Of a stretch of DNA of 64,000 bases, positions 24,653 through 38,365 are shown piece after piece. The stretch is from Nymphaea colorata (taxonomy: Eukaryota > Streptophyta > Magnoliopsida > Nymphaeales > Nymphaeaceae). A model generated the notes under the pieces. The model had not been told where the DNA came from. It searched no databases and was given only the letters and a program-made list of their open reading frames with translations. The DNA lies in NCBI RefSeq assembly GCF_008831285.2, contig NC_045143.1, positions 7,695,503-7,759,502 of the forward strand. The letters are read 5' to 3'. Made by a program: the position numbers and the translations under genes. The first letter of the stretch is position 1; every line of letters starts with the position of its first letter.

Positions 24653-25248
24653 TTAGACTTCATGGTAATGGCATGCTTCAACGCTTTCTTCTTCTTCATA
24701 TTTTAAAAGTTTTGACCAATGGTGTAAAAAGGAGAAACACAACTCCACCATGAATCGATGCGTATGACCCCATGCTATCAAAAGAACCAACATAAGAGCG
24801 ACTACAACTTTCAACAAGAGAGCACAATTTGTCACTGTAAGTGAAACAACGCCGCCATTCTTGGGTATAGAATACATTGCCCTGCACACTGTGGCCACAA
24901 CAACAAGAATCACGTAAGCCCTTTTCTGGGAAGCAAAGGACACAAGAAGAATGAGTACATGACACTGCAATGTCACTTTTTTGAGAACAATCCTGAACCG
25001 CCGTTTCTGGGACCTAAATTGCTGATCGATGAGAAACCCAACTGAAACATCCCAGACTGAAAAAAATGGGAAATACACCGTAGCAAACAAACCTTCAATC
25101 ACACAAAAGAGCGCACAACACGAAACCAAATCACCATCACAAAAACTAAAAAACCACATAACGAATAACACAAAAACACCATCAAGTGAGACGATAGGTG
25201 ATCAAAGAAAGCCCCAACAGACGTAGAAAAAGAAGACAAACTCGCCAT
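24653..25248 (-). pseudogene. Array unit 7 ORF, type A, frameshifted
   Basis: A C is missing near 25092 (AAACCTTCAATC for AAACCCTTCAATC), which joins a shadow frame to the downstream part and bypasses the TGA in the wrong frame. Confidence 0.6.
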
Positions 25249-25907
25249 TACCAAAACTAAAAACAAAAGACAACAACAAATGCAAACAAGCCACAAAGAA
25301 CATGATATTTACAGAGGGATTGAGACATTTTAAAAATTTTTGATAATGTCTTGTACTTTCTAGTCTTTTTATTTTTTATGATCTTCCTTTAACGTTTTTA
25401 AGACCCTTCTTTTCCATTTTATGAAGGGTATTTGGGTCATTACATACTCATATACATGCGTAGGAGTGCTTGCTAAAAATTTTACGTATTCTTCCTATCG
25501 ATGAATGTTTGCTAGAAACTTAAGTACATTCGTAGAACGTTGTAGCGTAGTGTTCCATGAATCTGACCAAAATTTCGAAGCAAAATAATTCACTAGTAAA
25601 TTATCGAAAGGAATAACAGAATGAAGGGAAGTTCGGTTTCTACTTTTCGTTCAAACTTTGTTGAGGTGACCATACTTGGAATTGTATAATGAAAAGATAA
25701 GGATTCGCCAGATACAAAAATTACCTACTTAACACATTAAATTATGGATTTAATGCTCAGAAACACAATCAAACATGGATTATCATTCAATTTTTGTTGC
25801 TCAAGAGTAGCCACACATTCCAAAACAAAACTAAACAAAAGAAAACAAAAGTAAACTAACTTTTCTGTTTGATGGTTGGTATTTTTCTCACTTGGACTGT
25901 CATTACA

Positions 25908-26503
25908 TTAGACTTCATGGTAATGGCATGCTTCAACGCTTTCTTCTTCTTCATATTTTAAAAGTTTTGACCAATGGTGTAAAAAGGAGAAACACAACTC
26001 CACCATGAATCGATGCGTATGACCCCATGCTATCAAAAGAACCAACATAAGAGCGACTACAACTTTCAACAAGAGAGCACAATTTGTCACTGTAAGTGAA
26101 ACAACGCCGCCATTCTTGGGTATAGAATACATTGCCCTGAACACTGTGGCCACAACAACAAGAATCACGTAAGCCCTTTTCTGGGAAGCAAAGGACACAA
26201 GAAGAATGAGTACATGACACTGCAATGTCACTTTTTTGAGAACAATCCTGAACCGCCGTTTCTGGGACCTAAATTGCTGATCGATGAGAAACCCAACTGA
26301 AACATCCAGACTGAAAAAAATGGGAAATACACCGTAGCAAACAAACCCTTCAATCACACAAAAGAGCGCACAACACGAAACCAAATCACCATCACAAAAA
26401 CTAAAAAACCACATAACGAATAACACAAAAACACCATCAAGTGAGACGATAGGTGATCAAAGAAAGCCCCAACAGACGTAGAAAAAGAAGACAAACTCGC
26501 CAT
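25908..26503 (-). pseudogene. Array unit 8 ORF, type A, frameshifted
   Basis: TGA as in unit 2, plus a missing C near 26306 (CATCCAGACTG). Confidence 0.6.
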
Positions 26504-27160
26504 TACCAAAACTAAAAACAAAAGACAACAACAAATGCAAACAAGCCACAAAGAACATGATATTTACAGAGGGATTGAGACATTTTAAAAATTTTTGATA
26601 ATGTCGTGTACTTTCTAGTCTTTTTATTTTTATGATCTTCCTTTAACGTTTTTAAACCCTTCTTTTCCATTTTATGAAGGGTATTTGGGTCATTACATAC
26701 TCATATACATGCGTAGGAGTGCTTGCTAAAAATTTTACGTATTCTTCCTATCGATGAATGTTTGCTAGAAACTTAAGTACATTCGTAGAACGTTGTAGCG
26801 TAGTGTTCCATGAATCTGACCAAAATTTCGAAGCAAAATAATTCACTAGTAAATTATCGAAAGGAATAACAGAATGAAGGGAAGTTCGGTTTCTACTTTT
26901 CGTTCAAACTTTGTTGAGGTGACCATACTTGGAATTGTATAATGAAAAGATAAGGATTCGCCAGATACAAAAATTACCTACTTAACACATTAAATTATGG
27001 ATTTAATGCTCAGAAACACAATCAAACATGGATTATCATTCAATTTTTGTTGCTCAAGAGTAGCCACACATTCCAAAACAAAACTAAACAAAAGAAAACA
27101 AAAGTAAACTAACTTTTCTGGTTGATGGTTGGTATTTTTCTCACTTGGACTGTCATTACA

Positions 27161-27755
27161 TTAGACTTCATGGTAATGGCATGCTTCAACGCTTTCTTCT
27201 TCTTCATATTTTAAAAGTTTTGACCAATGGTGTAAAAAGGAGAAACACAACTCCACCATGAATCGATGCGTATGACCCCATGCTATCAAAAGAACCAACA
27301 TAAGAGCGACTACAACTTTCAACAAGAGAGCACAATTTGTCACTGTAAGTGAAACAACGCCGCCATTCTTGGGTATAGAATACATTGCCCTGAACACTGT
27401 GGCCACAACAACAAGAATCACGTAAGCCCTTTTCTGGGAAGCAAAGGACACAAGAAGAATGAGTACATGACACTGCAATGTCACTTTTTTAGAACAATCC
27501 TGAACCGCCGTTTCTGGGACCTAAATTGCTGATCGATGAGAAACCCAACTGAAACATCCCAGACTGAAAAAAAGGGGAAATACACCGTAGCAAACAAACC
27601 TTCAATCACACAAAAGAGCGCACAACACGAAACCAAATCACCATCACAAAAACTAAAAAACCACATAACGAATAACACAAAAACACCATCAAGTGAGACG
27701 ATAGGTGATCAAAGAAAGCCCCAACAGACGTAGAAAAAGAAGACAAACTCGCCAT
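27161..27755 (-). pseudogene. Array unit 9 ORF, type A, frameshifted
   Basis: Deletions near 27487 (TTTTTTAGAAC) and 27600. Short deletions around 27783-27790 place the upstream frame MTQIPFIKWKRR... in phase with MASLSS, giving a 112-codon shadow fusion. Confidence 0.55.
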
Positions 27756-28411
27756 TACCAAAACTAAAACCAAAAGACAACAAAAATGCAACAAGCCACA
27801 AAGAACATGATATTTACAGAGGGATTGAGACATTTTAAAAATTTTTGATAATGTCGTGTACTTTCTAGTCTTTTTATTTTTATGATCTTCCTTTAACGTT
27901 TTTAAAACCCTTCTTTTCCATTTTATGAAGGGTATTTGGGTCATTACATACTCATATACATGCGTAGGAGTGCTTGCTAAAAATTTTACGTATTCTTCCT
28001 ATCGATGAATGTTTGCTAGAAACTTAAGTACATTCGTAGAACGTTGTAGCGTAGTGTTCCATGAATCTGACCAAAATTTCGAAGCAAAATAATTCACTAG
28101 TAAATTATCGAAAGGAATAACAGAATGAAGGGAAGTTCGGTTTCTACTTTTCGTTCAAACTTTGTTGAGGTGACCATACTTGGAATTGTATAATGAAAAG
28201 ATAAGGATTCGCCAGATACAAAAATTACCTACTTAACACATTAAATTATGGATTTAATGCTCAGAAACACAATCAAACATGGATTATCATTCAATTTTTG
28301 TTGCTCAAGAGTAGCCACACATTCCAAAACAAAACTAAACAAAAGAAAACAAAAGTAAACTAACTTTTCTGGTTGATGGTTGGTATTTTTCTCACTTGGA
28401 CTGTCATTACA

Positions 28412-29006
28412 TTAGACTCCATGGTAATGACATGCTTCAACGCTTTTTTCTTCTTCATATTTTAAAAGTTTTGACCAATGGTGTAAAAAGGAGAAACACA
28501 ACTCCACCATGAATCGATGCGTATGACCCCATGCTATCAAAAGAACCAACATAAGAGCGACTACAACTTTCAACAAGAGAGCACAATTTGTCACTGTAAG
28601 TGAAACAACGCCGCCATTCTTGGGTATAGAATACATTGCCCTGAACACTGTGGCCACAACAACAAGAATCATGTAAGCCTTTTCTGGGAAGCAAAGGACA
28701 CAAGAAGAATGAGTACATGACACTGCAATGTCACTTTGTTTAGAACAATCCTGAACCGCTGTTTCTGGGACCAAAATTGCTGAGCGATTAGAAACCCAAC
28801 TGAAACATCCCGGACTGAAGAAATGGGGAAACACACCGTAGCAAACAAACCTTTCAATCGCACGAAAGGGCGCACAACACGAAACCAAATCACCATCACA
28901 AAAACTAAAAAACCACAGAACGAATAACACAAAACACCATCAAGTGAGACGATAGGTGATCAAAGAAAGCCCCAACAGATGAAGAAAAAGAAGACAAACT
29001 CGCCAT
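28412..29006 (-). pseudogene. Array unit 10 ORF, type B, frameshifted
   Basis: No TGA (VRPFVRLKG), but a T is missing near 28680 (GCCTTTTCTGGG) and an A near 28932. Confidence 0.6.
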
Positions 29007-29664
29007 TACCAAAACTAAAAACAAAAGACAACAACAAATGCAAACAAGCCACAAAGAACATGATATTTACAGAGGGATTGAGACATTTTAAAAATTTTTG
29101 ATAATGTCGTGTACTTTCTAGTGTTTTTATTTTTTTGATCTTCCTTTAACGTTTTTAAAACCCTTCTTTTCCATTTTATGAAGGGTATTTGGGTCATTAC
29201 ATACTCATATACATGCGTAGGAGTGCTTGCTAAAAATTTTACGTATTCTTCCTATCGATGAATGTTTGCTAGAAACTTAAGTACATTCGTAGAACGTTGT
29301 AGCGTAGTGTTCCATGAATCTGACCAAAATTTCGAAGCAAAATAATTCACTAGTAAATTATCGAAAGGAATAACAGAATGAAGGGAAGTTCGGTTTCTAC
29401 TTTTCGTTCAAACTTTGTTGAGGTGACCATACTTGGAATTGTATAATGAAAAGATAAGGATTCGCCAGATACAAAAATTACCTACTTAACACATTAAATT
29501 ATGGATTTAATGCTCAGAAACACAATCAAACATGGATTATCATTCAATTTTTGTTGCTCAAGAGTAGCCACACATTCCAAAACAAAACTAAACAAAAGAA
29601 AACAAAAGTAAACTAACTTTTCTGGTTGATGGTTGGTATTTTTCTCACTTGGACTGTCATTACA

Positions 29665-30258
29665 TTAGACTTCATGGTAATGGCATGCTTCAACGCTTTC
29701 TTCTTCTTCATATTTTAAAAGTTTTGACCAATGGTGTAAAAAGGAGAAACACAACTCCACCATGAATCGATGCGTATGACCCCATGCTATCAAAAGAACC
29801 AACATAAGAGCGACTACAACTTTCAACAAGAGAGCACAATTTGTCACTGTAAGTGAAACAACGCCGCCATTCTTGGGTATAGAATACATTGCCCTGAACA
29901 CTGTGGCCACAACAACAAGAATCACGTAAGCCCTTTTCTGGGAAGCAAAGGACACAAGAAGAATGAGTACATGACACTGCAATGTCACTTTTTTGAGAAC
30001 AATCCTGAACCGCCGTTTCTGGGACCTAAATTGCTGATCGATGAGAAACCCAACTGAAACATCCCGACTGAAAAATGGGGAAATACACCGTAGCAAACAA
30101 ACCTTTCAATCACACAAAAGGCGCACAACACGAAACCAAATCACCATCACAAAAACTAAAAAACCACATAACGAATAACACAAAAACACCATCAAGTGAG
30201 ACGATAGGTGATCAAAGAAAGCCCCAACAGATGAAGAAAAAGAAGACAAACTCGCCAT
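29665..30258 (-). pseudogene. Array unit 11 ORF, type A with B-like parts
   Basis: Deletions near 30065 (CATCCCGACTG) and 30119 break the frame. The C-terminal part is type A (ACHYHEV). Confidence 0.55.
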
Positions 30259-30863
30259 TACCAAAACTAAAACAAAAGACAACAACAAATGCAAACAAGC
30301 CACAAAGAACATGATATTTACAGAGGGATTGAGACATTTTAAAAATTTTTGATAATGTCGTGTACTTTCTAGTCTTTTTATTTTTATGATCTTCCTTTAA
30401 CGTTTTTAAAACCCTTCTTTTCCATTTTATGAAGGGTATTTGGGTCATTACATACTCATATACATGCGTAGGAGTGCTTGCTAAAAATTTTACGTATTCT
30501 TCCTATCGATGAATGTTTGCTAGAAACTTAAGTACATTCGTAGAACGTTGTAGCGTAGTGTTCCATGAATCTGACCAAAATTTCGAAGCAAAATAATTCA
30601 CTAGTAAATTATCGAAAGGAATAACAGAATGAAGGGAAGTTCGGTTTCTACTTTTCGTTCAAACTTTGTTGAGGTGACCATACTTGGAATTGTATAATGA
30701 AAAGATAAGGATTCGCCAGATACAAAAATTACCTACTTAACACATTAAATTATGGATTTAATGCTCAGAAACACAATCAAACATGGATTATCATTCAATT
30801 TTTGTTGCTCAAGAGTAGCCACACATTCCAAAACAAAACTAAACAAAAGAAAACAAAAGTAAA

Positions 30864-31508
30864 CTAACTTTTCTGGTTGATGGTTGGTATTTTTCTCACT
30901 TGGACTGTCATTACATTAGACTCATGGTAATGACATGCTTCAACGCTTTTTTCTTCTTCATATTTTAAAAGTTTTGACCAATGGTGTAAAAAGGAGAAAC
31001 ACAACTCCACCATGAATCGATGCGTATGACCCCATGCTATCAAAAGAACCAACATAAGAGCGACTACAACTTTCAACAAGAGAGCACAATTTGTCACTGT
31101 AAGTGAAACAACGCCGCCATTCTTGGGTATAGAATACATTGCCCTGAACACTGTGGCCACAACAACAAGAATCACGTAAGCCCTTTTCTGGGAAGCAAAG
31201 GACACAAGAAGAATGAGTACATGACACTGCAATGTCACTTTGTTTAGAACAATCCTGAACCGCTGTTTCTGGGACCAAAATTGCTGAGCGATTAGAAACC
31301 CAACTGAAACATCCCGGACTGAAGAAATGGGAAACACACCGTAGCAAACAAACCTTTCAATCGCACGAAAGGGCGCACAACACGAAACCAAATCACCATC
31401 ACAAAAACTAAAAACCACAGAACGAATAACACAAAACACCATCAAGTGAGACGATAGGTGATCAAAGAAAGCCCCAACAGATGAAGAAAAAGAAGACAAA
31501 CTCGCCAT
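30864..31508 (-). pseudogene. Array unit 12 ORF, type B, compensated frameshifts
   Basis: Three separate one-base deletions (near 31327, 31411 and 31435) sum to one codon, so the frame reopens after a garbled middle and reads through to NQKS. It is formally open but the first hydrophobic segment is altered. Confidence 0.5.
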
Positions 31509-32171
31509 TACCAAAACTAAAAACAAAAGACAACAACAAATGCAACAAGCCACAAAGAACATGATATTTACAGAGGGATTGAGACATTTTAAAAATTTTT
31601 GATAATGTCGTGTACTTTCTAGTCTTTTTATTTTTTATGATCTTCCTTTAACGTTTTTAAAACCCTTCTTTTCCATTTTATGAAGGGTATTTGGGTCATT
31701 ACATACTCATATACATGCGTAGGAGTGCTTGCTAAAAATTTTACGTATTCTTCCTATCGATGAATGTTTGCTAGAAACTTAAGTACATTCGTAGAACGTT
31801 GTAGCGTAGTGTTCCATGAATCTGACCAAAATTTCGAAGCAAAATAATTCACTAGTAAATTATCGAAAGGAATAACAGAATGAAGGGAAGTTCGGTTTCT
31901 ACTTTTCGTTCAAACTTTGTTGAGGTGACCATACTTGGAATTGTATAATGAAAAGATAAGGATTCGCCAGATACAAAAATTACCTACTTAACACATTAAA
32001 TATGGATTTAATGCTCAGAAACACAATCAAACATGGATTATCATTCAATTTTTGTTGCTCAAGAGTAGCCACACATTCCAAAACAAAACTAAACAAAAGA
32101 AAACAAAAGTAAACTAACTTTTCTGGTTGATGGTTGGTATTTTTCTCACTTGGACTGTCATTACATTAGAC

Positions 32172-32753
32172 TCATGGTAATGCATGCTTCAACGCTTTTT
32201 CTTCTTCATATTTTAAAAGTTTTGACCAATGGTGTAAAAAGGAGAAACACAACTCCACCATGAATCGATGCGTATGACCCCATGCTATCAAAAGAACCAA
32301 CATAAGAGCGACTACAACTTTCAACAAGAGAGCACAATTTGTCACTGTAAGTGAAACAACGCCGCCATTCTTGGGTATAGAATACATTGCCCTGAACACT
32401 GTGGCCACAACAACAAGAATCACGTAAGCCCTTTTCTGGGAAGCAAAGGACACAAGAAGAATGAGTACATGACACTGCAATGTCACTTTTTTAGAACAAT
32501 CCTGAACCGCGTTTCTGGGACCAAATTGCTGATCGATGAGAAACCCAACTGAAACATCCCAGACTGAAAAAATGGGGAAAACACCGTAGCAAACAAACCT
32601 TTCAATCACACGAAAGGCGCACAACACGAAACCAAATCACCATCACAAAAACTAAAAAACCACAAACGAATAACACAAAAACACCATCAAGTGAGACGAT
32701 AGGTGATCAAAGAAAGCCCCAACAGATGAAGAAAAAGAAGACAAACTCGCCAT
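32172..32753 (-). pseudogene. Array unit 13 ORF, A/B mosaic, several deletions
   Basis: Shortest group of units (1246 bp). Single bases are missing near 32178, 32508, 32522, 32615 and 32664. Type A-like DQQF is combined with the B-like ACACGAAAGG block. Confidence 0.55.
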
Positions 32754-33406
32754 TACCAAAACTAAAAACAAAAGACAACAACAAATGCAAACAAGCCACA
32801 AAGAACATGATATTTACAGAGGGATTGAGACATTTTAAAAATTTTTGATAATGTCGTGTACTTTCTAGTCTTTTTATTTTTTATGATCTTCCTTTAACGT
32901 TTTAAAACCCTTCTTTTCCATTTTATGAAGGGTATTTGGGTCATTACATACTCATATACATGCGTAGGAGTGCTTGCTAAAAATTTTACGTATTCTTCCT
33001 ATCGATGAATGTTTGCTAGAAACTTAAGTACATTCGTAGAACGTTGTAGCGTAGTGTTCCATGAATCTGACCAAAATTTCGAAGCAAAATAATTCACTAG
33101 TAAATTATCGAAAGGAATAACAGAATGAAGGGAAGTTCGGTTTCTACTTTTCGTTCAAACTTTGTTGAGGTGACCATACTTGGAATTGTATAATGAAAAG
33201 ATAAGGATTCGCCAGATACAAAAATTACCTACTTAACACATTAAAATATGGATTTAATGCTCAGAAACACAATCAAACATGGATTATCATTCAATTTTTG
33301 TTGCTCAAGAGTAGCCACACATTCCAAAACAAAACTAAACAAAAGAAAACAAAAGTAAACTAACTTTTCTGGTTGATGGTTGGTATTTTTCTCACTTGGA
33401 CTGTCA

Positions 33407-34005
33407 TTACATTAGACTCATGGTAATGACATGCTTCAACGCTTTTTCTTCTTCATATTTTAAAAGTTTTGACCAATGGTGTAAAAAGGAGAAACACAAC
33501 TCCACCATGAATCGATGCGTATGACCCCATGCTATCAAAAGAACCAACATAAGAGCGACTACAACTTTCAACAAGAGAGCACAATTTGTCACTGTAAGTG
33601 AAACAACGCCGCCATTCTTGGGTATAGAATACATTGCCCTGAACACTGTGGCCACAACAACAAGAATCACGTAAGCCTTTTCTGGGAAGCAAAGGACACA
33701 AGAAGAATGAGTACATGACACTGCAATGTCACTTTGTTTAGAACAATCCTGAACCGCTGTTTCTGGGACCAAAATTGCTGAGCGATTAGAAACCCAACTG
33801 AAACATCCCGGACTGAAGAAATGGGGAAACACACCGTAGCAAACAAACCTTTCAATCGCACGAAAGGGCGCACAACACGAAACCAAATCACCATCACAAA
33901 AACTAAAAAACCACAGAACGAATAACACAAAAACACCATCAAGTGAGACGATAGGTGATCAAAGAAAGCCCCAACAGATGAAGAAAAAGAAGACAAACTC
34001 GCCAT
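33407..34005 (-). pseudogene. Array unit 14 ORF, type B, frameshifted
   Basis: Open to ASQKR, then shifted by the same missing T (near 33676) as in units 10 and 16. Confidence 0.6.
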
Positions 34006-34612
34006 TACCAAAACTAAAAACAAAAGACAACAACAAATGCAAACAAGCCACAAAGAACATGATATTTACAGAGGGATTGAGACATTTTAAAAATTTTTGA
34101 TAATGTCGTGTACTTTCTAGTCTTTTTATTTTTTATGATCTTCCTTTAACGTTTTTAAAACCCTTCTTTTCCATTTTATGAAGGGTATTTGGGTCATTAC
34201 ATACTCATATACATGCGTAGGAGTGCTTGCTAAAAATTTTACGTATTCTTCCTATCGATGAATGTTTGCTAGAAACTTAAGTACATTCGTAGAACGTTGT
34301 AGCGTAGTGTTCCATGAATCTGACCAAAATTTCGAAGCAAAATAATTCACTAGTAAATTATCGAAAGGAATAACAGAATGAAGGGAAGTTCGGTTTCTAC
34401 TTTTCGTTCAAACTTTGTTGAGGTGACCATACTTGGAATTGTATAATGAAAAGATAAGGATTCGCCAGATACAAAAATTACCTACTTAACACATTAAAAT
34501 ATGGATTTAATGCTCAGAAACACAATCAAACATGGATTATCATTCAATTTTTGTTGCTCAAGAGTAGCCACACATTCCAAAACAAAACTAAACAAAAGAA
34601 AACAAAAGTAAA

Positions 34613-35258
34613 CTAACTTTTCTGGTTGATGGTTGGTATTTTTCTCACTTGGACTGTCATTACATTAGACTCATGGTAATGACATGCTTCAACGCTTTCT
34701 TCTTCTTCATATTTTAAAAGTTTTGACCAATGGTGTAAAAAGGAGAAACACAACTCCACCATGAATCGATGCGTATGACCCCATGCTATCAAAAGAACCA
34801 ACATAAGAGCGACTACAACTTTCAACAAGAGAGCACAATTTGTCACTGTAAGTGAAACAACGCCGCCATTCTTGGGTATAGAAACATTGCCCTGAACACT
34901 GTGGCCACAACAACAAGAATCACGTAAGCCTTTTTCTGGGAAGCAAAGGACACAAGAAGAATGAGTACATGACACTGCAATGTCACTTTGTTTAGAACAA
35001 TCCTGAACCGCTGTTTCTGGGACCAAAATTGCTGAGCGATTAGAAACCCAACTGAAACATCCCGGACTGAAGAAATGGGGAAACACACCGTAGCAAACAA
35101 ACCTTTCAATCGCACGAAAGGGCGCACAACACGAAACCAAATCACCATCACAAAAACTAAAAACCACAGAACGAATAACACAAAAACACCATCAAGTGAG
35201 ACGATAGGTGATCAAAGAAAGCCCCAACAGATGAAGAAAAAGAAGACAAACTCGCCAT
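34613..35258 (-). pseudogene. Array unit 15 ORF, type B, frameshifted
   Basis: Bases are missing near 34883 (TATAGAAACATTG) and 35160. The C-terminus reads through to NQKS. Confidence 0.6.
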
Positions 35259-35916
35259 TACCAAAACTAAAAACAAAAGACAACAACAAATGCAAACAAG
35301 CCACAAAGAACATGATATTTACAGAGGGATTGAGACATTTTAAAAATTTTTGATAATGTCGTGTACTTTCTAGTCTTTTTATTTTTTATGATCTTCCTTT
35401 AACGTTTTTAAAACCCTTCTTTTCCATTTTATGAAGGGTATTTGGGTCATTACATACTCATATACATGCGTAGGAGTGCTTGCTAAAAATTTTACGTATT
35501 CTTCCTATCGATGAATGTTTGCTAGAAACTTAAGTACATTCGTAGAACGTTGTAGCGTAGTGTTCCATGAATCTGACCAAAATTTCGAAGCAAAATAATT
35601 CACTAGTAAATTATCGAAAGGAATAACAGAATGAAGGGAAGTTCGGTTTCTACTTTTCGTTCAAACTTTGTTGAGGTGACCATACTTGGAATTGTATAAT
35701 GAAAAGATAAGGATTCGCCAGATACAAAAATTACCTACTTAACACATTAAATATGGATTTAATGCTCAGAAACACAATCAAACATGGATTATCATTCAAT
35801 TTTTGTTGCTCAAGAGTAGCCACACATTCCAAAACAAAACTAAACAAAAGAAAACAAAAGTAAACTAACTTTTCTGGTTGATGGTTGGTATTTTTCTCAC
35901 TTGGACTGTCATTACA

Positions 35917-36509
35917 TTAGACTTCATGGTAATGACATGCTTCAACGCTTTCTTCTTCTTCATATTTTAAAAGTTTTGACCAATGGTGTAAAAAGGAGAA
36001 CACAACTCCACCATGAATCGATGCGTATGACCCCATGCTATCAAAAGAACCAACATAAGAGCGACTACAACTTTCAACAAGAGAGCACAATTGTCACTGT
36101 AAGTGAAACAACGCCGCCATTCTTGGGTATAGAAACATTGCCCTGAACACTGTGGCCACAACAACAAGAATCACGTAAGCCTTTTCTGGGAAGCAAAGGA
36201 CACAAGAAGAATGAGTACATGACACTGCAATGTCACTTTGTTTAGAACAATCCTGAACCGCTGTTTCTGGGACCAAAATTGCTGAGCGATTAGAAACCCA
36301 ACTGAAACATCCCGGACTGAAGAAATGGGGAAACACACCGTAGCAAACAAACCTTTCAATCGCACGAAAGGGCGCACAACACGAAACCAAATCACCATCA
36401 CAAAAACTAAAAAACCACAGAACGAATAACACAAAAACACCATCAAGTGAGACGATAGGTGATCAAAGAAAGCCCCAACAGATGAAGAAAAAGAAGACAA
36501 ACTCGCCAT
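35917..36509 (-). pseudogene. Array unit 16 ORF, type B, frameshifted
   Basis: Several one-base losses near 35999, 36091, 36134 and 36182 break the frame in its second half. Confidence 0.6.
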
Positions 36510-37164
36510 TACCAAAACTAAAAACAAAAGACAACAACAAATGCAAACAAGCCACAAAGAACATGATATTTACAGAGGGATTGAGACATTTTAAAAATTT
36601 TTGATAATGTCGTGTACTTTCTAGTCTTTTTATTTTTTATGATCTTCCTTTAACGTTTTTAAAACCCTTCTTTTCCATTTTATGAAGGTATTTGGGTCAT
36701 TACATACTCATATACATGCGTAGGATGCTTGCTAAAAATTTTAGTATTCTTCCTATCGATGAATGTTTGCTAGAAACTTAAGTACATTCGTAGAACGTTG
36801 TAGCGTAGTGTTCCATGAATCTGACCAAAATTTCGAAGCAAAAAATTCACTAGTAAATTATCGAAAGGAATAACAGAATGAAGGGAAGTTCGGTCTCTAC
36901 TTTTCGTTCAAACTTTGTTGAGGTGACCATACTTGAAATTGTATAATGAAAAGATAAGGATTCGCCAGATACAAAAATTACCTACTTAACACATTAAATT
37001 ATGGATTTAATGCTCAGAAACACAATCAAACATGGATTATCATTCAATTTTGTTGCTCAAGAGTAGCCACACATTCCAAAACAAAACTAAACAAAAGAAA
37101 ACAAAAGTAAACTAACTTTTCTGTTTTGATGGTTGGTATTTTTCTCACTTGGACTGTCATTACA

Positions 37165-37758
37165 TTAGACTTCATGGTAATGGCATGCTTCAACGCTTTC
37201 TTCTTCTTCATATTTTAAAAGTTTTGACCAATGGTGTAAAAAGGAGAAACACAACTCCACCATGAATCGATGCGTATGACCCCATGCTATCAAAAGAACC
37301 AACATAAGATCGACTACAACTTTCAACAAGAGAGCACAATTTGTCACTGTAAGTGAAACAACGCCGCCATTCTTGGGTATAGAATACATTGCCCTGAACA
37401 CTGTGGCCACAACAACAAGAATCACGTAAGCCCTTTTCTGGGAAGCAAAGCACACAAGAAGAATGAGTACATGACACTGCAATGTCACTTTGTTAGAACA
37501 ATCCTGAACCGCTATTTCTGGGACCAAAATTGCTGAGCGATTAGAAACCCAACTGAAACATCCCGGACTGAAGAAATGGGAAACACACCGTAGCAAACAA
37601 ACCTTTCAATCGCACGAAAGGGCGCACAACACGAAACCAAATCACCATCACAAAAACTAAAAAACCACATAACGAATAACACAAAAACACCATCAAGTGA
37701 GACATAGGTGATCAAAGAAAGCCCCAACAGATGAAGAAAAAGAAGACAAACTCGCCAT
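37165..37758 (-). pseudogene. Array unit 17 ORF, B/A mosaic
   Basis: First half is type B, second half and following spacer are type A (ACHYHEV, and AACCAAAAGACAACAAGAAA at 37770). Deletions near 37493 and 37580 shift the frame. Confidence 0.6.
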
Positions 37759-38365
37759 TACCAAAACTAAAACCAAAAGACAACAAGAAATGCGTACAAG
37801 CCACAAAGAACATGATATTTACAGAGGGATTGAGACATTTTAGAAATTTTTGATAATGTCGTGTACTTTCTAGTCTTTTTAATTTTTATGATCTCCCTTT
37901 AACGTTTTTAAAACCCTTCTTTTCCATTTTATGAAGGGTATTTGGGTCATTACACACTCATATACATGCGTAGGAGTGCTTGCTAAAAATTTTACGTATT
38001 CTTCCTATCGATGAATGTTTGCTAGAAACTTAAGTACATTCATAGAACGTTGTAGCGTAGTGTTCCATGAATCTGACCAAAATTTCGAAGCAAAATAATT
38101 CACTAATAAATTATCGAAAGGAATAACAGAATGAAGGGAAGTTCGGTTTCAACTTTTCGTTCAAACTTTGTTGAGGTGACCATACTTGGAATTGTATAAT
38201 GAAAAGATAAAGATTCGCCAGATACAAAAATTACCTACTTAACACATTAAAATATGGATTTAATGCTCAGAAACACAATCAAACATGGATTATCATTCAA
38301 TTTTTGTTACTCAAGAGTAGCCACACATTCCAAAACAAAACTAAACAAAAGAAAACAAAAGTAAA

